DNA from: Trypanosoma brucei gambiense DAL972
Lineage: Eukaryota > Euglenozoa > Kinetoplastea > Trypanosomatida > Trypanosomatidae
DNA: 64,000 bases
Reading direction: 5' to 3'
Assembly: GCF_000210295.1 (NCBI RefSeq)
Contig: NC_026734.1
Coordinates: 1-64,000, forward strand
Numbering within the stretch: the first letter of the stretch is position 1; each line of letters begins with the position of its first letter. Below, one piece after another: positions 39,308 to 49,017 of the stretch. The position numbers and the translations under genes are program-made. Under the pieces are notes generated by a model. It was not told the origin of the DNA and ran no database searches. It was given only the letters and a program-made list of their open reading frames with translations.

Positions 39308-40615
39308 TTATCCCTTTGAGGTAAAGGCCTTCCACGGTGCATTGCAGTCAATTAGTCGGCGGCTGGCGCCAACGTCCGTAGGGCGGTCGAAAGATTTCAT
39401 GAAACGCTCAAACTGCTCGTCAACATGCTCGGCGGCAAGCTGCTGTGCACCCTCCTGCTTAATGAAGTGCATCTTGGCCATATTCGGGTTTACCTCTATC
39501 GAGGCTTCACCTATCACATTGTCGCATAATCGATTAATGTCCTCGCCTTTCGTTTCCATCGCTTCACGAGCGCGCCTCGTGTCTTCAACACATTTTCGCG
39601 AGGCACGCTCGAACGCATCTTGTTCCTGACGGATGCCGCCCTCGTATCCCAAATCCATCTTTGACGGGTAGTGCCCGGAGTTGCGAGAGACCCTTTCTGC
39701 ATCCTTGGCATAGCTAGTATTCATATCACGGTGCAGTCGGTCCGCATCCTTCAACTTTGCGGCGCTGTAACAGTTCATGGCGACAGCACTCGCACCACCC
39801 TCCTCACTAAACACTTTTGTTTGTAATTCATGGTTATCCTGCCAATCAACAGGATTTCCGTATTCATCGCTGCAGGTGCCACGCACCAGTGCACCACTAT
39901 CCCAGATGCCAGTAAAAAGAAGGCGCGGCTCATTTGCCAAGTATGTTTGCGTTCCCTCACCATGAGCCCGGCCGTGCTCGTTAAACTCGCCATCATATAT
40001 GTAAGTAGGAGCAAATAGTTGCCCACGCCGAATGCATCCGTCAACAAACTCTCCCACATAAACAAACCCACCATCAAGTTTCATCTTGCAGTTGGTCCCA
40101 TGCAGCTTACCGGCGAAGAATGTCCCCTCCTGCTCCGCACCTGTGGTAAACGAAAGCCGTCCGCGTCCGTGAGGTTTGTTATTGTGAAACTCACCCTCAT
40201 ACGTGAAGTCATGTTGCGTCAGTTTTCCTCGTACAAACGATTCATTCTCCAGCGTCCCCACAAACACTGTCTCCGTTGTACCGTTGGGAATACAAACCGT
40301 TCCCTCTACGAGGTCATCTTCGCGGAACCGTCCCTTGTAATGCGTGCCGTCTGCTAACCATGCTTCACCCTCACCGTGCCGCTGCCACTTCGTGTTGAAC
40401 TCACCGCAGTAAAGATCCCCATCATCCTCCAGTCGGCTTCCCTTCAGTGGAAACCCGTATTCCTCGTCAAACACACCGCTGTATGCCCGCCCATCAGGCA
40501 TTTTAACACTTCCCTCAAGAAGCAAGTCCGGACGGCGGGGGTTCAACTTTCCCTGAAGCACCACTCCGTTGGGCAACCGAGAAACACAAAGACGCACCAA
40601 CCGGCGCACAAACAT
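39308..40615 (-). CDS. MORN-repeat protein
   Basis: A 435-residue protein whose N-terminal two thirds consist of about nine MORN-like hairpins, among them 'YSGVFDEEYGFPLKG', 'YCGEFNTKWQRHGEGEAW', 'YEGEFHNNKPHGRGRLSF' and 'YDGEFNEHGRAHGEG'. The C-terminal 150 residues are charged and helical ('DAFERASRKCVEDTRRAREAMETK'). MORN repeats occur in cytoskeletal linker proteins, and trypanosome MORN1 marks the flagellar pocket collar and hook region. This protein is not MORN1, since it has a long non-MORN tail. The first ATG is at 40615; an upstream TTG extension was rejected. Its function is unknown. Confidence 0.85.
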   Translation of the reverse strand: MFVRRLVRLCVSRLPNGVVLQGKLNPRRPDLLLEGSVKMPDGRAYSGVFDEEYGFPLKGSRLEDDGDLYCGEFNTKWQRHGEGEAWLADGTHYKGRFREDDLVEGTVCIPNGTTETVFVGTLENESFVRGKLTQHDFTYEGEFHNNKPHGRGRLSFTTGAEQEGTFFAGKLHGTNCKMKLDGGFVYVGEFVDGCIRRGQLFAPTYIYDGEFNEHGRAHGEGTQTYLANEPRLLFTGIWDSGALVRGTCSDEYGNPVDWQDNHELQTKVFSEEGGASAVAMNCYSAAKLKDADRLHRDMNTSYAKDAERVSRNSGHYPSKMDLGYEGGIRQEQDAFERASRKCVEDTRRAREAMETKGEDINRLCDNVIGEASIEVNPNMAKMHFIKQEGAQQLAAEHVDEQFERFMKSFDRPTDVGASRRLIDCNAPWKAFTSKG

Positions 40616-41207
40616 CTCACTATACTTTACCTTCAATTGTCTATCACATGGTAACAAGCGCCCACGAAACGTTCACAGTGATAGGAAGCGTGTTTCAACC
40701 AAACAAACAAATAAAAGGGAGTCAGGGAGTCATTTATGAAGAAGGCAGCGAGGAGAAAACAGGTGAAGCAAAGTGAAGCGGGATAAAAAGGTGGGGTGAG
40801 ATAGAGGGGATAATGGTGGCTACACGTTACCAGTGTAACTGAAGGGGAAAAAACGATTAAAGTGGCGCGGTGATGGTCGTAACGCCAGCAACGCAAGGGA
40901 AACATGTACGCGTTTCCATTCAAATCAACGAATTCAAGTAGCCATATTATATCCTCGGGTCGAGGAAGAGAGAAGAAGGATCCGAAACAAAATAAACCGC
41001 AAGCAAAAGATAACAAGCCCTACTCCCATATACATTCGTTACTATATAAACGTCTGCAAATTCTCTACAAAAAGCCACCAGCAGAAAAACAGTGGCCCCA
41101 CCGCTCCAACCGGACAAGTTAAGGGCGATCTCAAACGCAGCCCGAGTACCCCAATAAATTCCAGCATTTCCTACGGGGCCAAGGAGGGAAGAATACTAAA
41201 CAGCGCT
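40616..41207. other. spacer
   Basis: About 590 bp between the MORN gene and the large repeat protein gene. Purine-rich transcript-antisense runs near 40735-40810 fit an acceptor tract. No credible gene. Confidence 0.5.
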
Positions 41208-44200
41208 CTACCGTATCATTGGTAAGAAGCGCTGATCTCGCCGCAGGTCGTGGCAGAGATAACTGTACTTGTATTTGATCTTTTTCTTCGCCACACCTGC
41301 AGGTTGTGGGGTTGGAAGGGCAATAGCAACGGCACCGTCCGCCTCATCCGTAACGGTATCTGCAGACGCCTTCTCTGGAACAACCCACGTAAATTCTTTT
41401 AAGTCCACAAGTGGAACGGGTGGGAACTCTAAATTGCGGTTAATGCAAAGCAATTGAACAGCAAACATTGCCCAATATGCAAATGCACTAGCCACATGTG
41501 ACTCAGGTAAGAGAGTGAGGTGATGGAGTTCAGGCCGAAGAACGTCCCAACAAAGTTGATATAATAAAGGAAGAGGAATCTGTGCGTCCTCGAAATTTTG
41601 CAGCATTGTCTCCATCGTTACGGAGCATCTCTGTGTGACGCGTTCAACAAACCATTGGGACGACAGTCTCTCCGAGCAGTTGGCAAGCAGAGTGCTCACC
41701 GTACCTAAAAGGCAACAGTGATTAGGCTTTCCATGCAATCTATAATGGTGAATATAAGCAATCACTTCATCAGGTCGGATACCGTCAAACGCGTGTGCGA
41801 TCTCCTTACGGCAATGCTGTCGTCGAACATCTCGCTCCTCCTTTGCCATTACACGACGACTTTTTAGGCTGCTGATTCCGGAGAGTCGACATGCGACGGC
41901 AACCCGGCACACTAAGTTGGGGTTTCCCGCATAGACTCGTTGCAACATTTCAACAAAATCCTTCTCATGTACTACTGATGAAAAGGGCTGGTCGCGAAAC
42001 AACAACCACCTAGCGTCAGATAACCCGGCATAGGCGAGTTGCCGTGTGACAACATTGAGGGGAACACCACTTTCTGTCCTCTCTGGATACTCGATGGATC
42101 TATAGAGGCGGCGAAAGAATCGCATCAGCACCTCAAAGGGTCGATGAGACGACATGAGCTCAGTCACTGCAATGCAGCGATTCAAAAATGATAGCGCAAC
42201 TTCTTCGCCACAAATCGACACTGGATCCAACACAGCTTTTACCACATTGTCGCTTCTCAGAACCTGTGAACCCTCCAAATTCGAAATAACCGCGTCAACA
42301 TATCGTTTTACATCACCCTCTAACGGGGACAAGTCACAGCACCTTGTTAATATTGGTACCACATCCATTTCTGTAAAGTGACCACCAAATACGTGCTCAA
42401 CTTCAGCAGCAAATGCGGACGCGGCGTCACATAAAGTGCGAACAAGGAAAGCTATCAATGATGTACGGCGCCTGTCCAGAATCGCGATACGCACAACACA
42501 GCTGTTTTCGGCAACCCTCTTCAGTTCCTTGTATACATTGTCGGGCGTTAACTCCATGTCATCTAATTCCCCCCTTTCCACAAGGCGAAAACTCAACTCA
42601 CCCATATCTTTTTCCTTCAACCCACACTCTTCCGCAAGGGCAGAGCGCATGTCCTCCAATGCACAGCCTGGACGAAGTACCAATGCCCGCATTACCTGTT
42701 GTGTCCCCCATGTGAAGAGACATTGCAAGGGAAGACCACTCGTACAAGGGTGACCCCTTACCGCAGTAACGTTAATACAGCTGCGTTTCTTCCTTATTGC
42801 CTCCCCCACCATTGCAGTAACGCCACTGGGGTTGCATAACGGAACACCATTACTATCATAAATAATTATGTTGTCCATATCAGTTAAATGAAGGGCGTTC
42901 AGGCATTCGTTCCGGAATGACTCAAACACCTTTGGTGACGCTTTCTTCCACGTTAAAAAAAAGCGAACAGGAGCCTTCTTTTCCAATGAACACGCGACCT
43001 CAACCACTACCTCGTTAGGAAGCTCCTCCTCAACATTGGAGCAATTTTTCTTCCCGCTGATACATTCCGTTGCGTTTTTTGAAGTCAACGGTGATTCATC
43101 GGCTCCCTTACCATTTTTTGCCGTCACTGCATCCCCATCCCCGCCCTTAAACCCAGTAGGGAGAACTTTCGCATTATTCCACGGACGCGAAGCAGCATTT
43201 CCCTCCCCAACCAAAACATCCTTCGTAAAAAGCGGTTCCAGTAATCTTCCTGATCCTATTTCACTGTCCCGTAAAACAGGGGATTTCTTCATAGCGAAGG
43301 CATTCGCATCCCGGTCTTTTAGAAATACACTCACGGCCAATGATAAATTTGGCTTCTCCACAATTTCTGCCTTGGCTGGTTCAGGGACTGCCACTGGTTT
43401 CACAGTTTCTGCCTTGGCTGGTTCAGGGACTGCCACTGGTTTCACAGCTTCTGCCTTGGCTGGTTCAGGGACTGCCACTGGTTTCACAGCTTCTGCCTTG
43501 GCTGGTTCAGGGACTGCCACTGGTTTCACAGTTTCTGCCTTGGCTGGTTCAGGGACTGCCACTGGTTTCACAGCTTCTGCCTTGGCTGGTTCAGGGACTG
43601 CCACTGGTTTCACAGCTTCTGCCTTGGCTGGTTCAGGGACTGCCACTGGTTTCACAGCTTCTGCCTTGGCTGGTTCAGGGACTGCAACTGGTTTCACAGT
43701 TTCTGCCTTGGCTGGTTCAGGGACTGCCACTGGTTTCACAGTTTCTGCCTTGGCTGGTTCAGGGACTGCCACTGGTTTCACAGTTTCTGCCTTGGCTGGT
43801 TCAGGGACTGCCACTGGTTTCACAGTTTCTGCCTTGGCTGGTTCAGGGACTGCCACTGGTTTCACAGTTTCTGCCTTGGCTGGTTCAGGGACTGCCACTG
43901 GTTTCACAGTTTCTGCCTTGGCTGGTTCAGGGACTGCCACTGGTTTCACAGTTTCTGCCTTGGCTGGTTCAGGGACTGCCACTGGTTTCACAGTTTCTGC
44001 CTTGGCTGGTTCAGGGACTGCCACTGGTTTCACAGTTTCTGCCTTGGCTGGTTCAGGGACTGCCACTGGTTTCACAGTTTCTGCCTTGGCTGGTTCAGGG
44101 ACTGCCACTGGTTTCACAGTTTCTGCCTTGGCTGGTTCAGGGACTGCCACTGGTTTCACAGTTTCTGCCTTGGCTGGTTCAGGGACTGCAACTGGTTTCA

Positions 44201-45485
44201 CAGCTTCTGCCTTGGCTGGTTCAGGGACTGCCACTGGTTTCACAGTTTCTGCCTTGGCTGGTTCAGGGACTGCAACTGGTTTCACAGCTTCTGCCTTGGC
44301 TGGTTCAGGGACTGCCACTGGTTTCACAGTTTCTGCCTTGGCTGGTTCAGGGACTGCAACTGGTTTCACAGCTTCTGCCTTGGCTGGTTCAGGGACTGCC
44401 ACTGGTTTCACAGTTTCTGCCTTGGCTGGTTCAGGGACTGCAACTGGTTTCACAGCTTCTGCCTTGGCTGGTTCAGGGACTGCCACTGGTTTCACAGTCT
44501 CTGCCTTGGCTGGTTCAGGGACTGCCACTGGTTTCACAGTCTCTGCCTTGGCTGGTTCAGGGACTGACACTGGTTTCACAGTTTCTGCCTTGGCTGGTTC
44601 AGGGACTGCCACTGGTTTCACAGTCTCTGCCTTGGCTGGTTCAGGGACTGCCACTGGTTTCACAGTTTCTGCCTTGGCTGGTTCAGGGACTGCCACTGGT
44701 TTCACAGTCTCTGCCTTGGCTGGTTCAGGGGGCAAATTCTGGTCCATATTTTTTGAACGCGCGTTAACGACCGCACAAGTGGGAAGTTGATCGTTACCGT
44801 TCTTTGTGGATATGGGAACTTTGTCTTTATCTTCCTTCTTGTCAACTTCAGCTAGAGTCGCTCCTACCACCTTGGCTCCGGCGTCGCCTCTGCCAATATT
44901 ATATGTAAGATGGCAAACGCTTCGTTGCGCCATACACGATCTTATAAGTAGAGCAGCTGCCTCTTCGCTGCATATCTCAGTCAACGCCTTACCGTTGCCT
45001 TCAGTGGAGAACAAGGTTAGTTGCTGTCCTGGTAACAAAACTTGCTGAATAGCGCCACGGACCGCTACCAAGAGAGCCTTCCAGATCTCGCGACGAGGGG
45101 GAATAAAACGCTTCGTAGTTGGGACCCCTCCATCCGAGTGTTGAATGGATAACAGTACGAGCGGGTCATCCACCAGCATTGAGCTTCCCACGCCGCTATC
45201 ACAATGATCTATAACCGCCGTGAACACAAAACAAGGGCAACTATGCACTGAAAAGAATGCCACCACATCATCATCGCTGAGCAGCTTGCGGGGCGCTTCA
45301 TCCTGACCATGAGCAGCGGTAAGCTCGAAGGTACCATGTTGCAGGCGAAGGTCGTAACTTTTAAGTAAGTTAACCATCTCGAGTATAGTACTTGGAGCTT
45401 CCTCTATACTAAATGAGCGGAGGGTACATTCATTAGGCCCCCTGTATACCTCTAACCTACACAAAAAATTGCTGCGCATCGCCAT
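41208..45485 (-). CDS. large repeat protein with 33 Pro-Glu-Pro-Ala-Lys-Ala-Glu units and ubiquitin/PB1-like modules
   Basis: A 1425-residue protein. Residues about 251-707 are 33 tandem copies of a 14-residue unit, consensus PEPAKAETVKPVAV, with Thr/Ala alternation at position 8. It is an extended, disordered and possibly rod-like region. Outside the array, four stretches of about 85 residues share a pattern of paired strands, a helix and a final hydrophobic strand, as in ubiquitin/PB1-type beta-grasp folds. They lie at about 7-93 (ending 'CFVFTAVI'), 107-197 ('CHLTYNI'), 825-910 ('INVTAV') and 918-1001 ('VVRIAIL'). The remaining C-terminus is helical, with no motif recognised. Candidate roles are cytoskeletal or scaffold functions; none is shown. 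The start is the ATG at 45485, with a second ATG two codons on. Confidence 0.85.
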   Translation of the reverse strand: MAMRSNFLCRLEVYRGPNECTLRSFSIEEAPSTILEMVNLLKSYDLRLQHGTFELTAAHGQDEAPRKLLSDDDVVAFFSVHSCPCFVFTAVIDHCDSGVGSSMLVDDPLVLLSIQHSDGGVPTTKRFIPPRREIWKALLVAVRGAIQQVLLPGQQLTLFSTEGNGKALTEICSEEAAALLIRSCMAQRSVCHLTYNIGRGDAGAKVVGATLAEVDKKEDKDKVPISTKNGNDQLPTCAVVNARSKNMDQNLPPEPAKAETVKPVAVPEPAKAETVKPVAVPEPAKAETVKPVAVPEPAKAETVKPVSVPEPAKAETVKPVAVPEPAKAETVKPVAVPEPAKAEAVKPVAVPEPAKAETVKPVAVPEPAKAEAVKPVAVPEPAKAETVKPVAVPEPAKAEAVKPVAVPEPAKAETVKPVAVPEPAKAEAVKPVAVPEPAKAETVKPVAVPEPAKAETVKPVAVPEPAKAETVKPVAVPEPAKAETVKPVAVPEPAKAETVKPVAVPEPAKAETVKPVAVPEPAKAETVKPVAVPEPAKAETVKPVAVPEPAKAETVKPVAVPEPAKAETVKPVAVPEPAKAETVKPVAVPEPAKAETVKPVAVPEPAKAEAVKPVAVPEPAKAEAVKPVAVPEPAKAEAVKPVAVPEPAKAETVKPVAVPEPAKAEAVKPVAVPEPAKAEAVKPVAVPEPAKAETVKPVAVPEPAKAEIVEKPNLSLAVSVFLKDRDANAFAMKKSPVLRDSEIGSGRLLEPLFTKDVLVGEGNAASRPWNNAKVLPTGFKGGDGDAVTAKNGKGADESPLTSKNATECISGKKNCSNVEEELPNEVVVEVACSLEKKAPVRFFLTWKKASPKVFESFRNECLNALHLTDMDNIIIYDSNGVPLCNPSGVTAMVGEAIRKKRSCINVTAVRGHPCTSGLPLQCLFTWGTQQVMRALVLRPGCALEDMRSALAEECGLKEKDMGELSFRLVERGELDDMELTPDNVYKELKRVAENSCVVRIAILDRRRTSLIAFLVRTLCDAASAFAAEVEHVFGGHFTEMDVVPILTRCCDLSPLEGDVKRYVDAVISNLEGSQVLRSDNVVKAVLDPVSICGEEVALSFLNRCIAVTELMSSHRPFEVLMRFFRRLYRSIEYPERTESGVPLNVVTRQLAYAGLSDARWLLFRDQPFSSVVHEKDFVEMLQRVYAGNPNLVCRVAVACRLSGISSLKSRRVMAKEERDVRRQHCRKEIAHAFDGIRPDEVIAYIHHYRLHGKPNHCCLLGTVSTLLANCSERLSSQWFVERVTQRCSVTMETMLQNFEDAQIPLPLLYQLCWDVLRPELHHLTLLPESHVASAFAYWAMFAVQLLCINRNLEFPPVPLVDLKEFTWVVPEKASADTVTDEADGAVAIALPTPQPAGVAKKKIKYKYSYLCHDLRRDQRFLPMIR
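43365..44732. repeat. 42-bp minisatellite, 33 copies, coding
   Basis: The unit recurs every 42 bp from 43374 to 44718 (32 intervals). Variation is nearly confined to a C/T change that swaps Ala and Thr and a linked silent C/A change, giving an 84-bp dimer pattern between about 44190 and 44470. The opposite strand is open throughout because 42 is divisible by three. Confidence 0.97.
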
Positions 45486-46205
45486 GATGATAACTTTCCC
45501 CGAGCAGACAAATGAAAGGTAGAGTCACCCTGCGACTTCTGCAAAGAAGCTTGAAGGAAGAAGGGAGAAAATTTTCTGCAAGTGGTGAATAAACCGCTGC
45601 ACGACTAAGCTTCACCCCTAGTTTCTCCACACAAACAAAAAGTATTCTGCATTGTTAATAAAATAATCCACAGAATGAGATGGCACAACTTGAGGGAGGT
45701 GTGGGTTTCACAGGCATATGTGAATGAACGCAAAAAAAAAAATAATTAAAAAACTGTATTTATGTTGTGCCCGAAACGAGTGAAATCATCAACAAAACCA
45801 TCCCACAAGAAAGGAAGGGAGTACAAGTGTATCTTTCATTTTCATTACGCATGCATGTATCAGAGCCTGGGGAACCTGCAGAGACAAGTTCGGTCCCCTC
45901 CCACAAAGAAACATGTGAACGCTACCGACGCAGGATTTCCAGCTGCGGGCCGTCATCTTCATCGAATCAGCAATGAGGCGACCGCAGCATCACCGGCATC
46001 CAAGCTTTGTGCCACGGGGACCAAAAAAGGAAAAAAAATCGTTGTGACGAAAGTTCACGACATAAGGAGATATACGGGCTCAAACGATTTATTCGATAGA
46101 ACAGAACTGTGACAAAGAGTGAAATCACCCAAAACTCCCTTTACCACAGAGCTCGCACGTAGCGGAGGTAGAACAGGTACATTTCACAATATCTCACTTT
46201 CCCCA
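45486..46205. other. spacer
   Basis: About 720 bp. A plus-strand frame of 116 codons at 45762-46112 begins with ATG but has no recognisable domain and runs against all neighbouring transcription, so it is not called. No RNA gene was seen. Confidence 0.45.
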
Positions 46206-48491
46206 CTACTGTCCAATACGATCTTCAGCGACACCGCCGGCTTGCGTTTCATAACTTCGCTTGAGCCCAGCAAGAAACTCTTGCTGGTTTTCAATGTTGC
46301 GGCACAGCCACTCATAAAGGTTGTCTATGTCGGCATGTGCCCTTCTATGGTCCCCACCCTCATCCACCAGAAGTATGTTTCCTAAGGAATCAACAATATG
46401 ATCTTGCGTTGCAATAAAGTTCGCAAGAGCCCTTTTAGCCACCTGCTGTTTCAGCTCAAACCGACGCACTTGTGCCCGCAACGATTTGTTTTCCTGCGAG
46501 ACACGCAGGTACTCTTGCCTTTCGCGCACAAGGCTCTCCATTCGCTCCTGCAGTCCTTGCACCGTACAGTGCGCCTCATGTAAGTTTGCCTCCATCTCGC
46601 ACAACCGCGTCGCCTCAGCAGATGTGACCGCTGCTGCCTTCTTCGCAGACTTCAGCTGCCGCTCCAACGTCGCTGTGCGCTTCTCACACTCCTCCTGCAA
46701 AACGGTGAGTCGCTCAAGCCGCTGCTGGTATTCATGGGTCTCATTCTCCCTCTCCGCAAGGCGCGCTTCTGCATCTTGACGTTTTTTTCGCTCCTCCTCC
46801 ACTTGCAATCGCAAAGCCTTAAGGTCATAACTGTCTTGTTGATGCTGACGTTGAAGGTGGCGAAGGCCGTCTAGGAAGGTTGCTGAACCGCGTCTCTCGT
46901 TAGCAGTCAACTGGCTCACGATTCGTTGCCCTTTGACAAGGGAAGTCACAGCATGGGGAAGAAGGTGGGAAGCGGGATAGCACTGTTCCATCTGCTTAAC
47001 AACTACCTCCATGTGTGGCGGTAAACAAAGTGTATCTGTTTCATACTTATCCGTATCGGTGTCGCCATCTCCATTCAATGAAAGACCATAGGAGCAGTTC
47101 GATTCATCAGTGGCGGCTGTGATCATTGTGGATGAGGCATGAGGTTGTTCGGACGTTGGATTCAATAACGAACAAAGGTAAGAGACGAACGAACCGAGAA
47201 CGTTACAACGTTCCATTTGTTCGTTAGAAGTTGGTCCACAAAGTGCAGCAGCCAAGCCCCTGGAACCACCAAACAGAAGTTCCTTCACCCTGAATTGTGT
47301 CAACTTCCCCGATCCGCTGCAGAAGCCCCAAACACTGGTGTCCAGGTACTGTCCTCCACAGCATAACTCACTCAGGTCACCGCACGGAAACTGGAGAGAC
47401 CCACGCAGCAGCAACTCGGTTGTATCCCATACATTTGCCTGCTGATCTGCACCATAGCTCCAAACCAAACGGCCAAGGGACATAACTAAAAGGCTGCGGA
47501 CTGCGGTAGCACCGTGTGCGTGCCACACGCGGTGTGGCGCCCCTCTCGAACCCTTACTTTCATCAACATTGCATTTTGTATGCGAAATACATGGACTGTT
47601 GTCGTTACTAATGACATTCCCTAATGGTTGAAGGAAAAAAACTATCACAAACCCCTTTGACGTTCCGATCCATAACTGATAACCTCCAAGCAATATGGAA
47701 CAACATGGTTCCCCATACTCTGACGCCAAGTATGCGGGCATGCCAAAAGTATGTGTCTCATCAACATTCGCGCGCAAATTCCACACATCCACATCACCTC
47801 GTTGAGTAACAGTAACAACTCGGTCACCGACTTCATCCACCATGAGGCCACACACGCGCCCCTGCACTCGAAATAAGCCAACCACGTCCACGTCTGAGTC
47901 CCGCTGCGGCAGGTCGGCAGCGCAACTGTCGGAAACCCAGCACAAAAGCATTACCTCACTGAAAGTCCCATCAAATGATGACACCAACACGCCACCGCCA
48001 TAACCGCTGTTACAAAGACTTGTTGTTTCAAGAAGGTCCTCATTCCCATCGTCACAATCTTTCGCTGATGCCCCATCCGTGCAAGGGGCTGCAGCAAGTG
48101 CCGTTAACTCTACACCCAACTGGACCCGGCGAATGTCGCCTTCAAAACTATCCGCAACACCAAAAGCAATACATCCACCCGCCGTCGCAATACATACAAA
48201 AAAACGTTCGTCATCGCGCACAGTTGTGAAAACAACGGACAACACACGGTCATTTTCTTCACTACAATCGAAATAAGGCTGATCCAATTCATCTGAGCCT
48301 TTTGGCGCAGGTGATGAATGCCCGGGGGCTGAGTTCGGGCAAACCACTACCCTCGGAAAGCGGAACACGCGGGTACTTGTTGAATCCACCGTCCAAACAG
48401 CCCCTTGAGGATCACGGTAAACGGAAGAAAATGGCGACTCGCACTTCAGGGGAAGTTCCCCCTCTATTGTACACTCCGGTGGGGCGAACAT
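46206..48491 (-). CDS. beta-propeller and coiled-coil protein
   Basis: A 761-residue protein. Residues about 1-400 show WD40-like blades: 'PFSSVYRDPQGAVWTVDS', 'VCGLMVDEVGDRVVTVTQRGDVDVWNLR', 'GATAVRSLLVMSLGRLVWSYGADQQANVWDT'. Residues about 540-685 form a long heptad-patterned coiled coil rich in Glu, Arg, Gln and Leu. This architecture is common among cytoskeletal, intraflagellar transport and vesicle-tether proteins. No specific family was recognised. The start is an ATG at 48491. A role at the flagellum or membrane traffic is only a possibility from the architecture. Confidence 0.75.
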   Translation of the reverse strand: MFAPPECTIEGELPLKCESPFSSVYRDPQGAVWTVDSTSTRVFRFPRVVVCPNSAPGHSSPAPKGSDELDQPYFDCSEENDRVLSVVFTTVRDDERFFVCIATAGGCIAFGVADSFEGDIRRVQLGVELTALAAAPCTDGASAKDCDDGNEDLLETTSLCNSGYGGGVLVSSFDGTFSEVMLLCWVSDSCAADLPQRDSDVDVVGLFRVQGRVCGLMVDEVGDRVVTVTQRGDVDVWNLRANVDETHTFGMPAYLASEYGEPCCSILLGGYQLWIGTSKGFVIVFFLQPLGNVISNDNSPCISHTKCNVDESKGSRGAPHRVWHAHGATAVRSLLVMSLGRLVWSYGADQQANVWDTTELLLRGSLQFPCGDLSELCCGGQYLDTSVWGFCSGSGKLTQFRVKELLFGGSRGLAAALCGPTSNEQMERCNVLGSFVSYLCSLLNPTSEQPHASSTMITAATDESNCSYGLSLNGDGDTDTDKYETDTLCLPPHMEVVVKQMEQCYPASHLLPHAVTSLVKGQRIVSQLTANERRGSATFLDGLRHLQRQHQQDSYDLKALRLQVEEERKKRQDAEARLAERENETHEYQQRLERLTVLQEECEKRTATLERQLKSAKKAAAVTSAEATRLCEMEANLHEAHCTVQGLQERMESLVRERQEYLRVSQENKSLRAQVRRFELKQQVAKRALANFIATQDHIVDSLGNILLVDEGGDHRRAHADIDNLYEWLCRNIENQQEFLAGLKRSYETQAGGVAEDRIGQ

Positions 48492-49017
48492 ATTTGCTGC
48501 CGCTAAACGAAGTCGTGGAAAATACGGGGGGGGGGAATATCACCCGCTTATCTCTCTTTCCTTCTCTTCAAACCGCACGACCGTAAAGAACAGGGCGGTA
48601 AATGCCAAGTATAAGAGGTAGAGAATGGCAGGAAACGAGAAAAAAAAAGAGAAAGAAATGTATAAGGGTCGATGCATCACTTGAAACAGAAAAGTCAAAT
48701 TGTGCAGACAAAAAAAGGTGTGACGGCTAAGCCGAAGAAGCACGGAAGGATTAGGAAAGGAAAATAATAACGGTGACAATATAGCAATAATACACAAGAA
48801 AACATGTGACATCACTGCAAGGGGTATCCAACGTTTCAAAAATGTTCGACATGTACATAAAAACACCAGGGCGCATGCCTGCAAAGATGAGTGTAGTTCA
48901 GCGAATTCGCACGACCCCTTTTTTCACATACAGCGCGGCGCGTAAAAAGGTACGCAAACAACAACAACAGCAACAGCAACAATGGAGGAGGCCAAAAAAG
49001 AAAACACACCTTCTAAA
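48492..49017. other. spacer
   Basis: About 530 bp, with A-rich runs at 48640-48655 and a (CAA/CAG)n stretch at 48958-48983. No credible gene. Confidence 0.45.

Noticed and set aside
43340..44767. Second plus-strand open frame of 475 codons over the same array
   Set aside because: Same cause: another antisense frame kept open by the 42-bp periodicity.
43036..44790. Plus-strand open frame of 584 codons across the 42-bp array
   Set aside because: It is the antisense of the repeat protein. The repeat length is divisible by three and the unit has no stop in that frame, so openness carries no coding information.
45762..46112. Plus-strand ATG frame of 116 codons
   Set aside because: Opposite to all transcription in the window, no domain, and ordinary composition for non-coding spacer.
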